DNA of 41,998 nt from an uncultured Aquimarina sp. (GCA_947500505.1 CANMSL010000022.1:1-41998), one strand, 5' to 3'. Numbered from the stretch's first letter, positions 1-8,192 are shown. Numbers and translations are program-made. Notes: a model not told the origin generated them from the letters alone.

Positions 1-75
1 AGAGCCGTATGATGGGAGACTATCACGTACGGTTCTGTGAGAGGCTCGGGGTGAAACTCCCCTTGTCTACTCGAC
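1..75 (+). mobile_element. 3' end of a group II intron (domains V and VI)
   Basis: Bases 2-35 fold as group II domain V. The lower helix pairs GAGCCGUA (2-9) with the arm ending at 35, the AGC catalytic triad lies at 3-5, there is an asymmetric bulge near 25-27, and a GAGA (GNRA) tetraloop at 16-19 is closed by G15-C20. Bases 41-72 form domain VI, with GGGG (48-51) pairing CCCC (59-62) and GAG (41-43) pairing CUC (70-72). This leaves A69 unpaired as the likely branch point, seven nucleotides from a 3' end of ..CGAC at 75. The rest of the ribozyme and any reverse transcriptase/maturase lie outside the window. The fold is read directly; the exact 3' splice site is inferred from the usual AY end of group II introns. 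I did not assign a structural class. Confidence 0.85.
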
Positions 76-77
76 AC

Positions 78-90
78 AAGTCCGTTACCA
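78..90 (+). repeat. Short direct repeat, left copy (cassette-like flank)
   Basis: AAGTCCGTTACCA begins three bases after the intron end. It recurs as AAGTCCGTACCA at 752-763, on the far side of the ASCH lipoprotein gene, differing by one inserted T. The pair frames the gene like the boundaries of an inserted cassette. Thirteen bases is short, so chance or convergence is possible. Confidence 0.4.
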
Positions 91-106
91 TAATACTGAA
101 AAAACC

Positions 107-697
107 ATGAGAAACATTTCAATATTTCTGTTTTTGATTTTGATCAGTTGTAAAAACGAAACCAAAAGCGAAAGTGAAATCGGAACTGATAATCAATCTA
201 AAATGACAATAGAAACTGAGGAGGGAATTGATGAATCAGTTTCTGAAATGTGGAACTACTTTACCGAATCAAACCCTAATTTTAAAAACGACAAACTTCC
301 CGAATCGGACTTTTTCCATAATAATGAGAAAGATGCAAATCGGTTGGCGGAATTGACTCTGATCGGAAAAAAGAGAGCTTCATCTGGACTTTATAGCTTG
401 TACGAACAATACAATGCGGATTTACCAACCGTTGGAACCAAACAAATAATAACGGACTTTAATGGAAAGGCAAAAGCTATAATAGAAAATGTAAGTATTG
501 ATACTATTCCATTCAACAAAATATCCAAAGAATACGCTGAATTGGACATGGGAACGAACATTGAACCTCTTGAAAAATGGAAAATAGCACATTGGGACTT
601 TTTTGAAAGTTTCTTAAAAGAAAGTGGAGAAAAACCGTCCGAAGATATGCTTATAGTCGCCGTAGTGTTTAAAAAAATATGGCCAAAAAATGAATAA
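107..697 (+). CDS. ASCH-domain lipoprotein
   Basis: This is a 196-residue protein. Residues 1-15 (MRNISIFLFLILISC) look like a lipoprotein signal with the acylated Cys at 15, followed by a charged linker. From about residue 45 the sequence follows the YhfF-type ASCH family along its whole length. It has a WNYF start, the NEKDANRLAEL segment, GKKRAS with the conserved Lys/Arg near the barrel entrance, LPTVG, the DFNGKAKAIIE strand, and a closing W..AHWDFF.. PSEDM. ASCH domains are PUA-like beta-barrels that bind RNA or nucleotides, and some are nucleases; they normally act in the cytoplasm. A lipid anchor would put this one outside the inner membrane, so its substrate is unclear. The gene begins 31 bp after the intron, so its own promoter may have been displaced. 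The family call is firm; the function is unknown. Confidence 0.82.
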   Translation: MRNISIFLFLILISCKNETKSESEIGTDNQSKMTIETEEGIDESVSEMWNYFTESNPNFKNDKLPESDFFHNNEKDANRLAELTLIGKKRASSGLYSLYEQYNADLPTVGTKQIITDFNGKAKAIIENVSIDTIPFNKISKEYAELDMGTNIEPLEKWKIAHWDFFESFLKESGEKPSEDMLIVAVVFKKIWPKNE

Positions 698-702
698 AGT
701 AT

Positions 703-794
703 TAATGACAACATTGGCTCTAAACCATTGCTTTTACAAGCTTATCCTAAAAAGTCCGTACCAACCCACACAACTGCTTGTAGCCAAATCATTA
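703..794. repeat. Nested imperfect palindrome after the ASCH gene (attC-like?)
   Basis: Three pairs of inverted arms nest here: TAATGA (703-708) with TCATTA (789-794), TTGGCT (714-719) with AGCCAA (782-787), and ACAAGC (736-741) with GCTTGT (776-781). Several bases on the left side are unpaired. The structure begins 5 bp after the ASCH stop codon and contains the right copy of the direct repeat (752-763). Such asymmetric folded palindromes behind a single promoterless gene resemble integron attC sites. The canonical 7-bp integron core sites are not evident, and a simple terminator is the alternative. Confidence 0.4.
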
Positions 795-912
795 CATCCC
801 ATTAAAAAAATCATTAACTCATTAAAAATATTCCTTAGTTCATTTGTTTTATAATATTTTAAAAGAGTTGAAACCGCATCTTTACTTCATCATTAATTTA
901 AAAATCAAAAAA

Positions 913-1590
913 ATGAAGAAAGAATTGAGAACACACAGAATTTTTAATGGGATAACACTCTTGGCAATTTTATATTTAGCTTTTACCTCTTTTACTGAGA
1001 AAACAAATGATTCTATAGCGAAAAAATTCTCTACTATTGATGTTGAGCGCATCAATATTGTTGAGCCAGATGGTACTGTAAAAATGATTATTACAAATGT
1101 AGACCAATTCCCAACTGGTGAAGGAACAAAAATCAATGACATCCCGACGAATAAAAGTCGAAAAAAAAGAGCAGGAATGTTATTTTTTAATGAGGATGGT
1201 ATAGAATGTGGCGGATTAATTTATGATGGTATGAAAAAAGGAAACGAGCATCGTTCAGGATTATCGCTTACCTATGACCAATATAATGGCGACCAAGTGA
1301 TGCAACTGCTCAATCAAGATTATCAAGATGGTGATGGAAACCGAAGTGTAAGCTCATCTCTTAGATTTAATGATCGAAGACCAGATGAGGCTTCCACAGA
1401 AGGAAAGTTTGGTCCGGGCGTCCCTCGTGTTATGTTAGGTAAATCTCGTAGTCAAAATAATGGGTTATTCTTATTCGACGATAAAGGTAAACCTAAAGCT
1501 ATGTTTTACATAGGCAAAGACAATAAACCGAGATTGGAAACCTACAATGACAATATGGAAGTAGAGCACTCGTGGCCTGAAGAAAATTAA
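913..1590 (+). CDS. Conserved hypothetical protein, signal-anchored
   Basis: This is a 225-residue protein. The start at 913 (MKKELRTHRIFNG) is preferred over the upstream ATG at 844. It places a basic n-region directly before the single hydrophobic segment (residues about 11-26, ITLLAILYLAFTSF) and follows an A-rich leader typical of this phylum. After the membrane segment comes a repeated pattern of beta-strands with short acidic turns, including VERINIVEPDGTVKMII, GMLFFNEDGIECGGLIYDG, LTYDQYNGDQVMQL and GLFLFDDKGKPKAMFYIG. I recognise this as a conserved Bacteroidota hypothetical type but know no function. The protein is probably exported or anchored on the periplasmic face. A hairpin terminator follows, so it is not obviously co-transcribed with the kinase downstream. 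Confidence 0.75.
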   Translation: MKKELRTHRIFNGITLLAILYLAFTSFTEKTNDSIAKKFSTIDVERINIVEPDGTVKMIITNVDQFPTGEGTKINDIPTNKSRKKRAGMLFFNEDGIECGGLIYDGMKKGNEHRSGLSLTYDQYNGDQVMQLLNQDYQDGDGNRSVSSSLRFNDRRPDEASTEGKFGPGVPRVMLGKSRSQNNGLFLFDDKGKPKAMFYIGKDNKPRLETYNDNMEVEHSWPEEN

Positions 1591-1606
1591 AATAGTTTTA
1601 TCTTAA

Positions 1607-1648
1607 AGAGATGTTTCATTGCTTAAACTATGAAATGTCTCTTTTTTA
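1607..1648 (+). terminator. Rho-independent terminator after 913-1590
   Basis: AGAGATGTTTCAT (1607-1619) pairs with ATGAAATGTCTCT (1630-1642), with one two-base internal mismatch and a 10-nt loop. A run of six T follows. It separates the hypothetical gene from the LytS-type kinase that starts at 1682. Confidence 0.7.
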
Positions 1649-1681
1649 TTTTAATTTAAAAATCAAAAATCAAAACTGCCA

Positions 1682-2713
1682 ATGAAGTTGAACTTAAATA
1701 TTTTGAATAAATACCTACTAGGGTTCACTTTTGCATTGAGTTATTTGAATGTTATTTCAAAACGTATATCATCACAAAAAGTTTTTGATTGGTACATTTT
1801 TACACCAGAAGCACCATTGCTTAGCTTGATTTATGCTATAATCGTATTTGCTTTATTAAAGTTTATATTATTAAAAAAAGAGGGAATTCTGTATCCAAAA
1901 GTAAAATGGAAAAAGTTAAGTTATGCAATAGTTATAGGTTTGATATTCTATGTGCTCATCGCCAATATACTTTCGTTGATAGTCGCTTTAAGTTTTGGAA
2001 CCTTTGATAGAAATTTTCAGCCTCTGAGTTTGGTTTTAATTAATAATATGTCTTATGTTATTGATTATTTTTTATTCAGTATTATTTTTATGAGCTATGT
2101 ATTTTATAGAAGAAATATCCAACAAGAACAATACCTAAAGGACGTAGAGCAGTCTTTGAGTAAAAGCAAAATCAATAATCTAAAGGCACAGCTTAATCCT
2201 CATTTTTTGTTTAATAATCTCAATAGTTTGGATGAATTGGTACATCGTGATACCAATAAGGCATCCGATTTTTTGGCAGAATTTGCAAGCATTTATCGTT
2301 TTAGCTTAGATAATATCAACAAGCAGCTTATTCCTTTAGAAGATGAGTTAGCGTTTGCAACATCTTATTTTGAAATGATGAAAGAGAAATATCCTAATGA
2401 GTACAAACTCACCAAACAAGAGTTTGAAAAGAATGTATTTTTAATTCCGCCTTTTAGTTGCCAAACACTAGTTGAAAATGTGTTAGAACACAATAAACCC
2501 GAAAAGGATAGTACTGTAAATATTACTATTAAACAGACGAATAGTTACCTCATTATACATAATAACAAAGCTGGAAAATCTCGAAAAATTACCGCAAGTG
2601 GTAAAGCTCTTGAAAATCTAAAAATGCAGTATCAGCAATTAGTAACTCAAGAAATAGTCATTGAAGACAATCACGATGAATTTATCATTAAATTACCATT
2701 GATAACCAAATGA
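1682..2713 (+). CDS. LytS-family sensor histidine kinase
   Basis: This is a 343-residue protein. The N-terminal half has about four hydrophobic segments (near residues 8-25, 38-62, 77-103 and 115-143) and no recognisable extracellular sensor domain. The His_kinase (PF06580) box follows, with NPHFLFNNLNSL and the phospho-acceptor His at residue 174. A HATPase_c-like region contains the N-box CQTLVENVLEHN. The usual glycine-rich G-box (GxGIGLxN) is degenerate, reading SGKALENLKMQY. It shares an ATGA overlap with the LytTR regulator downstream and is surely its partner. Kinases of this class in Bacteroidota sense membrane or small-molecule cues; the signal here is unknown. Whether the weak G-box still allows ATP binding is uncertain. 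Confidence 0.9.
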   Translation: MKLNLNILNKYLLGFTFALSYLNVISKRISSQKVFDWYIFTPEAPLLSLIYAIIVFALLKFILLKKEGILYPKVKWKKLSYAIVIGLIFYVLIANILSLIVALSFGTFDRNFQPLSLVLINNMSYVIDYFLFSIIFMSYVFYRRNIQQEQYLKDVEQSLSKSKINNLKAQLNPHFLFNNLNSLDELVHRDTNKASDFLAEFASIYRFSLDNINKQLIPLEDELAFATSYFEMMKEKYPNEYKLTKQEFEKNVFLIPPFSCQTLVENVLEHNKPEKDSTVNITIKQTNSYLIIHNNKAGKSRKITASGKALENLKMQYQQLVTQEIVIEDNHDEFIIKLPLITK

Positions 2714-3483
2714 TTAAAGTACTTATCATAGAAGACGAGAATTCTGGTCGCAACAAATTGAATCGATTCTTAAATCAATTAGAAGAAAACGTCTTGGTTA
2801 TCGCTGAATTGGAAAGTCTGGAAGAAATATACCATTTTTTTCAAAATCCAGAAGAAATAGATGTAATTATTTCTGACATCGAATTAAGAGATGGTAATGT
2901 TTTTTCTTTTTTAGAAAAAGCCAACATCAATTGCCCTATTATTTTTACAACTGCCTACAATCAGTTTTGGACAAATGCTTTTGAAGGTATGGGAATTGAA
3001 TATCTACTCAAGCCCTTTAATTTTAAACGATTTCAGAAAGCGTGGACTAAATACTTAAGCCTAAGCCAAAATCAGCCAGATTCAAGATATATTCTAAAAA
3101 AGCTAGAAACTTTATTCATTGAGCAGCAAGAGAAAACTAATGAATACAAAACACGATTTTCTTATAAAAAAGGAATTAGCACTGCTTTTATAGAAACTAA
3201 TGAAATCGCCTTAATCACTGCTGAAGAAGGTGCTCTTTTCATAATAACTGAAAATGGCAATCGCTTACTTGCAATAGAAAATAGCTTGCATAAGTTTGTT
3301 TCGGAGTTAGATAAAAAAATCTTCTTCCAAATCAATCGAAGCGATATCGTCAATAAAAGATATGTACAGGAAATACAACGCTATTCAAGAAATGTGATAG
3401 CAATTAAAATAATGGGAGTAAAGGAATGGCTCAGAACAAGTCAAAGTAAAACCAGCGAATTTAATAAATGGATGAATCAATAA
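2710..3483 (+). CDS. LytTR-family response regulator
   Basis: This is a 257-residue protein. The receiver domain spans residues 1-120, with the acidic pocket IIEDE (residues 6-10), the phospho-acceptor Asp56 in VIISDIEL, the switch Thr in IIFTTAYN, and the conserved Lys in EYLLKPFNF. The C-terminal LytTR DNA-binding domain runs from about residue 150 to 255 and includes the FFQINRSDIVNKRYVQEI segment typical of AgrA/LytR regulators. The start ATG overlaps the kinase stop (ATGA), which implies translational coupling. No target site was identified. The region downstream holds a decayed transposase, so the pair has no intact downstream neighbour in the same unit. Confidence 0.92.
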   Translation: MIKVLIIEDENSGRNKLNRFLNQLEENVLVIAELESLEEIYHFFQNPEEIDVIISDIELRDGNVFSFLEKANINCPIIFTTAYNQFWTNAFEGMGIEYLLKPFNFKRFQKAWTKYLSLSQNQPDSRYILKKLETLFIEQQEKTNEYKTRFSYKKGISTAFIETNEIALITAEEGALFIITENGNRLLAIENSLHKFVSELDKKIFFQINRSDIVNKRYVQEIQRYSRNVIAIKIMGVKEWLRTSQSKTSEFNKWMNQ

Positions 3484-3609
3484 CGGGATGCAGCATTGCA
3501 TTAGTAACCGTTTCACAAGCCTCTAATTTTAAAAAATCAGACTTAAAAGCGATCTTTTTAAGAGTATTTTTAACAGCACAATTTTTATATGTAACAAAAT
3601 TAAAATAGC

Positions 3610-3936
3610 TTATTGAATGCCAATGGTGTTGATCTTTCGAAGACCCATAAATTGGGTAAGCGTTCCAAATACTGGCTCAACAGTACTTTGGCGTTTGGAT
3701 TTCATCACTTTACCCTTAGGTAGCTATCCGGGCATTGTTTTGCTCATATTCTTCGCTGTAATACGTTACACTAAACTTCTTCTCCTGAACACTTTTCCCT
3801 AAACAACGTGCTGATAGAGGATATTCCTATAAATCTTACCGGAGATATGATATTTCTTTCTTTAAGGTCGTGATGCGATTAGTATTGAACATTTGCTTGA
3901 ACGTCACTATCGCACCATTAGGACACAAGTAATGAT
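3610..3936 (-). pseudogene. Decayed IS1182-type transposase fragment
   Basis: On the minus strand three consecutive pieces in different frames match the C-terminal half of IS1182-family transposases. The order is: 3836-3936, a DHYLCPNG piece, the segment that starts the Cys-rich zinc-binding part; 3719-3820, SARCLGKSVQEKKFSVTYYS and YEQNNARIAT; and 3610-3711, KSKRQSTVEPVFGTLTQFMG followed by LRKINTIGI, the hallmark end of the family. Frameshifts and stops separate the pieces, and the N-terminal half was not found before 4130. No terminal inverted repeats were recognised. This is an inactive relic. A short forward-strand open frame over the same bases is a shadow of it. The remaining intergenic sequence (3484-3609 and 3937-4129) shows nothing recognisable. 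Confidence 0.85.
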
Positions 3937-4129
3937 CCTCACTTTTTATATTTACAATAATTCCTATATGGAAAAGATATCATTTCAAAATCTGCTACTA
4001 ATAATATGGCAAATGCGCCCAAAACCAAATTTCACCAACCATGACAAAAAGTTAAGAATATGATAAAAACCTGATATCATCATTTTTATCTTTAATTTTA
4101 GGGCAAACACATTTCAAACTCAACACCTC

Positions 4130-5767
4130 ATGAAAAAAGTACTTTTTCTTAGTCTTAGTACACTCCTTTTTATTTCTTGTCAACAACCTAAAGAAACCGC
4201 AGACTTACTGGTTTTTAATGCCAATGTATATACCGTAGATGATACACGACCCAAAGCAGAAGCTTTTGTTATAAAAGATGATAAGTTTATTGCGGTGGGT
4301 AATTTAGCAGAGCTAAGTAACGCCTTTACGTTTACGGATTCTGTGGATGCGCAAGGTAAAACGATTGTACCGGGATTGATTGATGCTCATTGTCATTTTT
4401 ATGGATTGGGATTGCAGCAGCAAAAAGTAGATTTAACCGGTACTACGAGTTATGATGAAGTATTGGCGCGTATCGTTGATTTTCAGAACAAGAAAAAAGT
4501 ATCTTTTATCACCGGTCGGGGTTGGGATCAAAATGATTGGGAAATGAAAGAATTTCCAACTAAAGAAAAACTGGATAGTTTGTTTCCTGAAACTCCTGTA
4601 GCAGTCACTAGAGTAGATGGTCATGCGATGCTGGTGAATCAGGTAGCACTAGATCTTGCTAAAATAGCGGTAGACACGAAGGTGTCCGGAGGCGAAATCC
4701 TTCAAAAAGATGGAAAACTAACAGGAGTACTGATCGATAATCCGATGGAGTTGGTAGAAGCGATCTTTCCACAACCTACGGTGGCAGAGCAAGTGGCTGC
4801 ACTAAAAGACGCAGAAAAAATCAATTTTAGTTATGGATTAACAACCGTAGATGATGCCGGATTAAGTCCTGATGTGATCACGGTTATTGATAGCTTACAG
4901 AAAGCAGATCAGCTAAAAATTCGCATGTATGCGATGGTGAGCAATGTTCCGGAATACGTAGATCAGTATCTAAAACAAGGAGTGCACAAGACCGATAAAC
5001 TTAATGTGTCTTCTTTCAAGGTATATGCGGATGGTGCGCTGGGATCTAGAGGAGCAGTGCTTAAAAAGCCATACTCGGATAAAGAGAATCATTACGGAGC
5101 GATGGTGATTGGTGTAGGAGAATTTAAGGAATTGGCTAAACGACTAGCAGGTTCTCCTTTTCAGATGAATACCCACGCTATTGGTGATTCTGCCAATGCT
5201 GTGGTGATGAATACCTATTATGATGTGTTAAAAGATAAGTCAGACAGAAGATGGCGTGTTGAACATGCACAAGTAGTGGCTCCGGAAGAATTCGAAATGC
5301 TCAATGATAATTTGGTCATGAGTGTACAGCCCACGCACGCCACCAGCGATATGTACTGGGCAGATGAGCGATTAGGCAAAGAAAGAATCAAAGGTGCCTA
5401 TGCCTATAAACAATTATTGAATAAAACTGATAAGTTAGCCTTAGGAACTGATTATCCGGTAGAAAATGTAAGTCCGTTTTATACTTTTTATGCGGCGGTT
5501 GTCCGTAAAGATCTGAAACAGTATCCAGAAGATGGATTCCAAAAAGAAGATGGGTTAACCAGAGAAGAAACCCTAAAAGGAATGACGATCTGGGCAGCCT
5601 ACAGTAACTTTGAAGAAACCGAAAAGGGAAGTATTACCAAAGGTAAATTTGCAGACTTTGTGATTCTGGAAGAAAATATTATGGAAATTGAGGAAGATAA
5701 GATTCCGAACATTAAAGTATACGCTACCTATGTCGGTGGGGAAAAGGTGTATGTTAGTGGTGAGTAG
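4130..5767 (+). CDS. Amidohydrolase family 3 (YtcJ-like) lipoprotein
   Basis: This is a 545-residue protein. MKKVLFLSLSTLLFISC is a lipoprotein signal with the acyl Cys at 17. The rest is an amidohydrolase of the YtcJ/Amidohydro_3 type. It has an N-terminal composite beta-sandwich (ADLLVFNANVYTVD..), the metal-binding HxH in GLIDAHCHFYG, GRGWDQNDW, the SSFKVYADGALGSRGA segment with the region of the bridging Lys, MNTHAIGD, RVEHAQVV with the next His, and GTDYPVE carrying the catalytic Asp. The family hydrolyses C-N bonds in amides, cyclic ureas or formyl groups. The lipid anchor implies action in the periplasm or at the outer membrane. The substrate cannot be deduced. The gene stands alone on this strand. 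Confidence 0.92.
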   Translation: MKKVLFLSLSTLLFISCQQPKETADLLVFNANVYTVDDTRPKAEAFVIKDDKFIAVGNLAELSNAFTFTDSVDAQGKTIVPGLIDAHCHFYGLGLQQQKVDLTGTTSYDEVLARIVDFQNKKKVSFITGRGWDQNDWEMKEFPTKEKLDSLFPETPVAVTRVDGHAMLVNQVALDLAKIAVDTKVSGGEILQKDGKLTGVLIDNPMELVEAIFPQPTVAEQVAALKDAEKINFSYGLTTVDDAGLSPDVITVIDSLQKADQLKIRMYAMVSNVPEYVDQYLKQGVHKTDKLNVSSFKVYADGALGSRGAVLKKPYSDKENHYGAMVIGVGEFKELAKRLAGSPFQMNTHAIGDSANAVVMNTYYDVLKDKSDRRWRVEHAQVVAPEEFEMLNDNLVMSVQPTHATSDMYWADERLGKERIKGAYAYKQLLNKTDKLALGTDYPVENVSPFYTFYAAVVRKDLKQYPEDGFQKEDGLTREETLKGMTIWAAYSNFEETEKGSITKGKFADFVILEENIMEIEEDKIPNIKVYATYVGGEKVYVSGE

Positions 5768-5970
5768 GTGAGGACGCTTTGCTTTGAGAGGTGAGTGATG
5801 AGGGTGCTTTATTGTGAATAATTGGTATATGACGACGTTTCTTTTTAAGTTATGAGTCCGCAATACTAATAAGACAAAACTTCTAACTTCTTAACTCCTG
5901 ATTCCTACTGAACACTGTCCACTTAATACCGCATATTATCTGCTAACTACTCAATACTCTGTACTAATCA

Positions 5971-6744
5971 CTATCGTCCTCCATTCGCTTGTAAATCAGC
6001 GATGCACAGTGCGTCAAGTTCCGGAACTCCATTACCGAGCATATCCATCATGCCGTTCCCGAATTCTATGGCAGCTTCCATTAAGCAACTTTGTACATTA
6101 CAATGACCTCTGGATGTAGCATCTTCATGCGGTGATTGTAAGGGCGTGCCTATATTAACCAAGCCCAATAAATGTGCAAATTCGTGGTTTAAAGTAGCAG
6201 CCTCAATAGTAGAAAGCATGGGAGCGTTAGGATTGCTACTTATGCTACGTAATGTGCTTTCATAAATTACCATCGAAGTATTTAAATATGCCGAACCTAG
6301 TGTGACCCTGGTATTAGAATCTTCTTCATTACTACCATCAGCAAAATATATATATACGGTGATTTCATCTCCTTCATTAAATAATGTCCTGGTTGTATTT
6401 TCGATCTGACTTATTTCCTGAATATTAAAAGGTGCTAATTCCGAAGAGGAAACCGTACGCTGATTTATAATAATACCGTCTGGTTTAAAAAGACGTTCCT
6501 CCAGAAAATTTCTAAACGCATTTACCGCGGTAGGCGTAGGTTCAAAACCCTGAACAGATACTATTTCTATAGTCAACCCCTTAAAGTTGATATCACTTAG
6601 AAGGTCATTTGCTGCGTTTCCGAGTGGCTGTTTGTTTGGACTTGCATTGGTCTCAATTAGCGTATCATTATCATCGTCATTTGAACAACTAACCAGTACC
6701 AGAGATGTAAATAACAGGATGCTTAACAGCTTCGTAAATTGCAT
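5971..6744 (-). CDS. Lipoprotein with HExxH metalloprotease-like motif
   Basis: This is a 257-residue protein. MQFTKLLSILLFTSLVLVSC gives a lipoprotein signal with Cys20, followed by a very acidic linker (NDDDND). The motif NHEFAHLLGLVN carries His187, Glu188 and His191 and resembles the metzincin zinc site HExxHxxGxxH/D, but Asn197 sits at the usual third-ligand position. A later segment with NVQSCLMEA looks like a C-x-M Met-turn as in pappalysin-like enzymes. The family is therefore probably a surface or periplasmic metalloprotease-like protein. Activity is uncertain because of the third ligand; His or Asp residues in SPHEDATSRGH could substitute. It is convergent with the amidohydrolase, and the roughly 200-bp gap between them shows nothing. 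Confidence 0.75.
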   Translation of the reverse strand: MQFTKLLSILLFTSLVLVSCSNDDDNDTLIETNASPNKQPLGNAANDLLSDINFKGLTIEIVSVQGFEPTPTAVNAFRNFLEERLFKPDGIIINQRTVSSSELAPFNIQEISQIENTTRTLFNEGDEITVYIYFADGSNEEDSNTRVTLGSAYLNTSMVIYESTLRSISSNPNAPMLSTIEAATLNHEFAHLLGLVNIGTPLQSPHEDATSRGHCNVQSCLMEAAIEFGNGMMDMLGNGVPELDALCIADLQANGGR

Positions 6745-6857
6745 AATTTTATTTTTAGATTAGTTAGTTAATTCCTGATTTTACGTATAAAGGAACATTT
6801 TTACTCATCAAAGATTATACCACGGAGGTATATTTAAGAACTAAAAGTGCTACTAAT

Positions 6858-7583
6858 TTATTGTAAAGTTAGTTTAGCTAAAAAGTCATTGTTTTCTCCT
6901 TCAAGCATTAGTTCACAAACAAAACCGTTGGCATTTGCAGCATTTTGCAAGGTATTGTAGTCAATATATAGCCAGTCAAACCAATCGGATTCAGCATTTT
7001 TATATTTCAGTTTGTACTGCATTTCTCCATAATATCCAGCCGAGGCATCTACCCAAAAACTTCCATCATCCTCTGCATACAAGTATGAAATATCCGAAGA
7101 GTCAATCAAGATTTGACCATTAGGATTCAATAATTTTTTAATACCGGAAAAAAAGCGATCAATATTGGATAACTTCCCTATGATTCCGCTTCCATTCATT
7201 AAAAATAATAATGTGTCATACTGTACTTCTTTAAGATCAAAAATATCCTGAACGGTTGCGTTCGTAATCCCTCTTTTTTTACAAACTTCGATGGCTCCTT
7301 CTGATATATCTATGGCATGCACATTTAGTTTTCGCTCTTCTCGAAGAAATACACTATGACTTCCGGCACCACAACCTACATCCAGCACATTTCCGAAAGA
7401 AAGATCCAAAGCTCGTTGTTCAATTATTGGCATTTCATCATAGGATCTAAATAAATAGGGAACCGGTATGATATCGTTATCAAAATCGGGTGCCTGTACT
7501 ATAATATCTTCACGTGACTTTTTAGTATAAAAGTCCTTTATTGCCTGCCCAAAAACATCTTTGTCAATCATTATGGTTTTCAA
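6858..7583 (-). CDS. Class I SAM-dependent methyltransferase
   Basis: This is a 241-residue protein. The Rossmann core shows motif I NVLDVGCGAGSHS, a Glu/Asp-ending strand (VHAIDIS) that binds the ribose, the TVQDIFD adenine-side segment, and LLFLMNGSGIIG. The N-terminal 60 residues include a PYLFRSYDEMP stretch that may form a lid over the active site. Methyltransferases of this build modify small molecules or proteins; the target is not deducible. The start could also be at the internal Met of MIDKDVFGQ, a few codons in. It is divergent from the Cys-cluster gene, with only 37 bp between start codons, so the two promoters must share that AT-rich gap or overlap coding sequence. Confidence 0.88.
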   Translation of the reverse strand: MKTIMIDKDVFGQAIKDFYTKKSREDIIVQAPDFDNDIIPVPYLFRSYDEMPIIEQRALDLSFGNVLDVGCGAGSHSVFLREERKLNVHAIDISEGAIEVCKKRGITNATVQDIFDLKEVQYDTLLFLMNGSGIIGKLSNIDRFFSGIKKLLNPNGQILIDSSDISYLYAEDDGSFWVDASAGYYGEMQYKLKYKNAESDWFDWLYIDYNTLQNAANANGFVCELMLEGENNDFLAKLTLQ

Positions 7584-7620
7584 TTCCTAATTCGTAATTC
7601 ATAATTTGTAATTTTGTCCT

Positions 7621-8139
7621 ATGCAGGAATTCATAGATCAATTACCAAAACTGGCCAAAGATAAGCAGAACGAGAATAAAAAGTATTTTGCAAAGCTGAA
7701 AAAGAAACCACCTAAGAATCTGGATACGTTCATGCAGGATTTACATACAAAGGAGTTTCAGAAAACGGATTGTTTAGAATGTGCGAATTGTTGCAAAACT
7801 ACTGGTCCTTTATTTACAGATATTGATGTGGATCGTATTGCCAAACATCTAAAAATGAAATCTCATCAGTTTGAGGATCAATATCTAAAAAAGGATGAGG
7901 ATGGAGATTTTGTTTTGAAGGAAGTACCTTGTGCTTTTTTAGCTTCGGATAATTATTGTTTGATTTATGATGTGCGACCAAAGGCCTGCAAAGAGTTTCC
8001 GCACACAGATCGAAAAAAGTTTCATCAAATTTCTGACTTAACGATGAAAAATATAGCTGTTTGTCCAGCTGCTTATAATATTGTAGAGAAGATGAAGGAA
8101 TTGATGCCATTGGAACATAAAAGCAATAGAAGGGCATAA
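7621..8139 (+). CDS. YkgJ-family cysteine cluster protein
   Basis: This is a 172-residue protein. The basic N-terminus (KLAKDKQNENKKYFAKLKKK) precedes the CxxCxxCC cluster CLECANCC (Cys51, 54, 57, 58). The second half follows with VPCAFL, NYCLIYDVRPKAC and EFPH, the hallmark order of the YkgJ-type zinc/iron-chelating domain (PF03692). Members bind Fe-S or Zn with these Cys residues; a biochemical role is generally not established. No signal peptide or membrane segment is present, so it is cytoplasmic. It is convergent with the minus-strand gene cluster that begins at 8193. Confidence 0.9.
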   Translation: MQEFIDQLPKLAKDKQNENKKYFAKLKKKPPKNLDTFMQDLHTKEFQKTDCLECANCCKTTGPLFTDIDVDRIAKHLKMKSHQFEDQYLKKDEDGDFVLKEVPCAFLASDNYCLIYDVRPKACKEFPHTDRKKFHQISDLTMKNIAVCPAAYNIVEKMKELMPLEHKSNRRA

Positions 8140-8192
8140 ATTTCTTAATTTTTCTTTTTAGTTTCATCATTAATCAGAATTAGATCTTTTAA

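Noticed and set aside
844..912. Upstream ATG extending the hypothetical gene at 913 by 23 residues
   Set aside because: The extension places a second hydrophobic piece before a normal signal-like start; the A-rich leader before 913 fits better.
3617..3802. Forward open frame of 61 codons in the gap after the LytTR gene
   Set aside because: It is the complement of the IS1182 transposase remnant and has no protein-like features.
5768..5970. Degenerate GTGAGT/CTAACT-rich stretch between convergent genes
   Set aside because: The low-complexity runs do not form a consistent repeat unit or hairpin.
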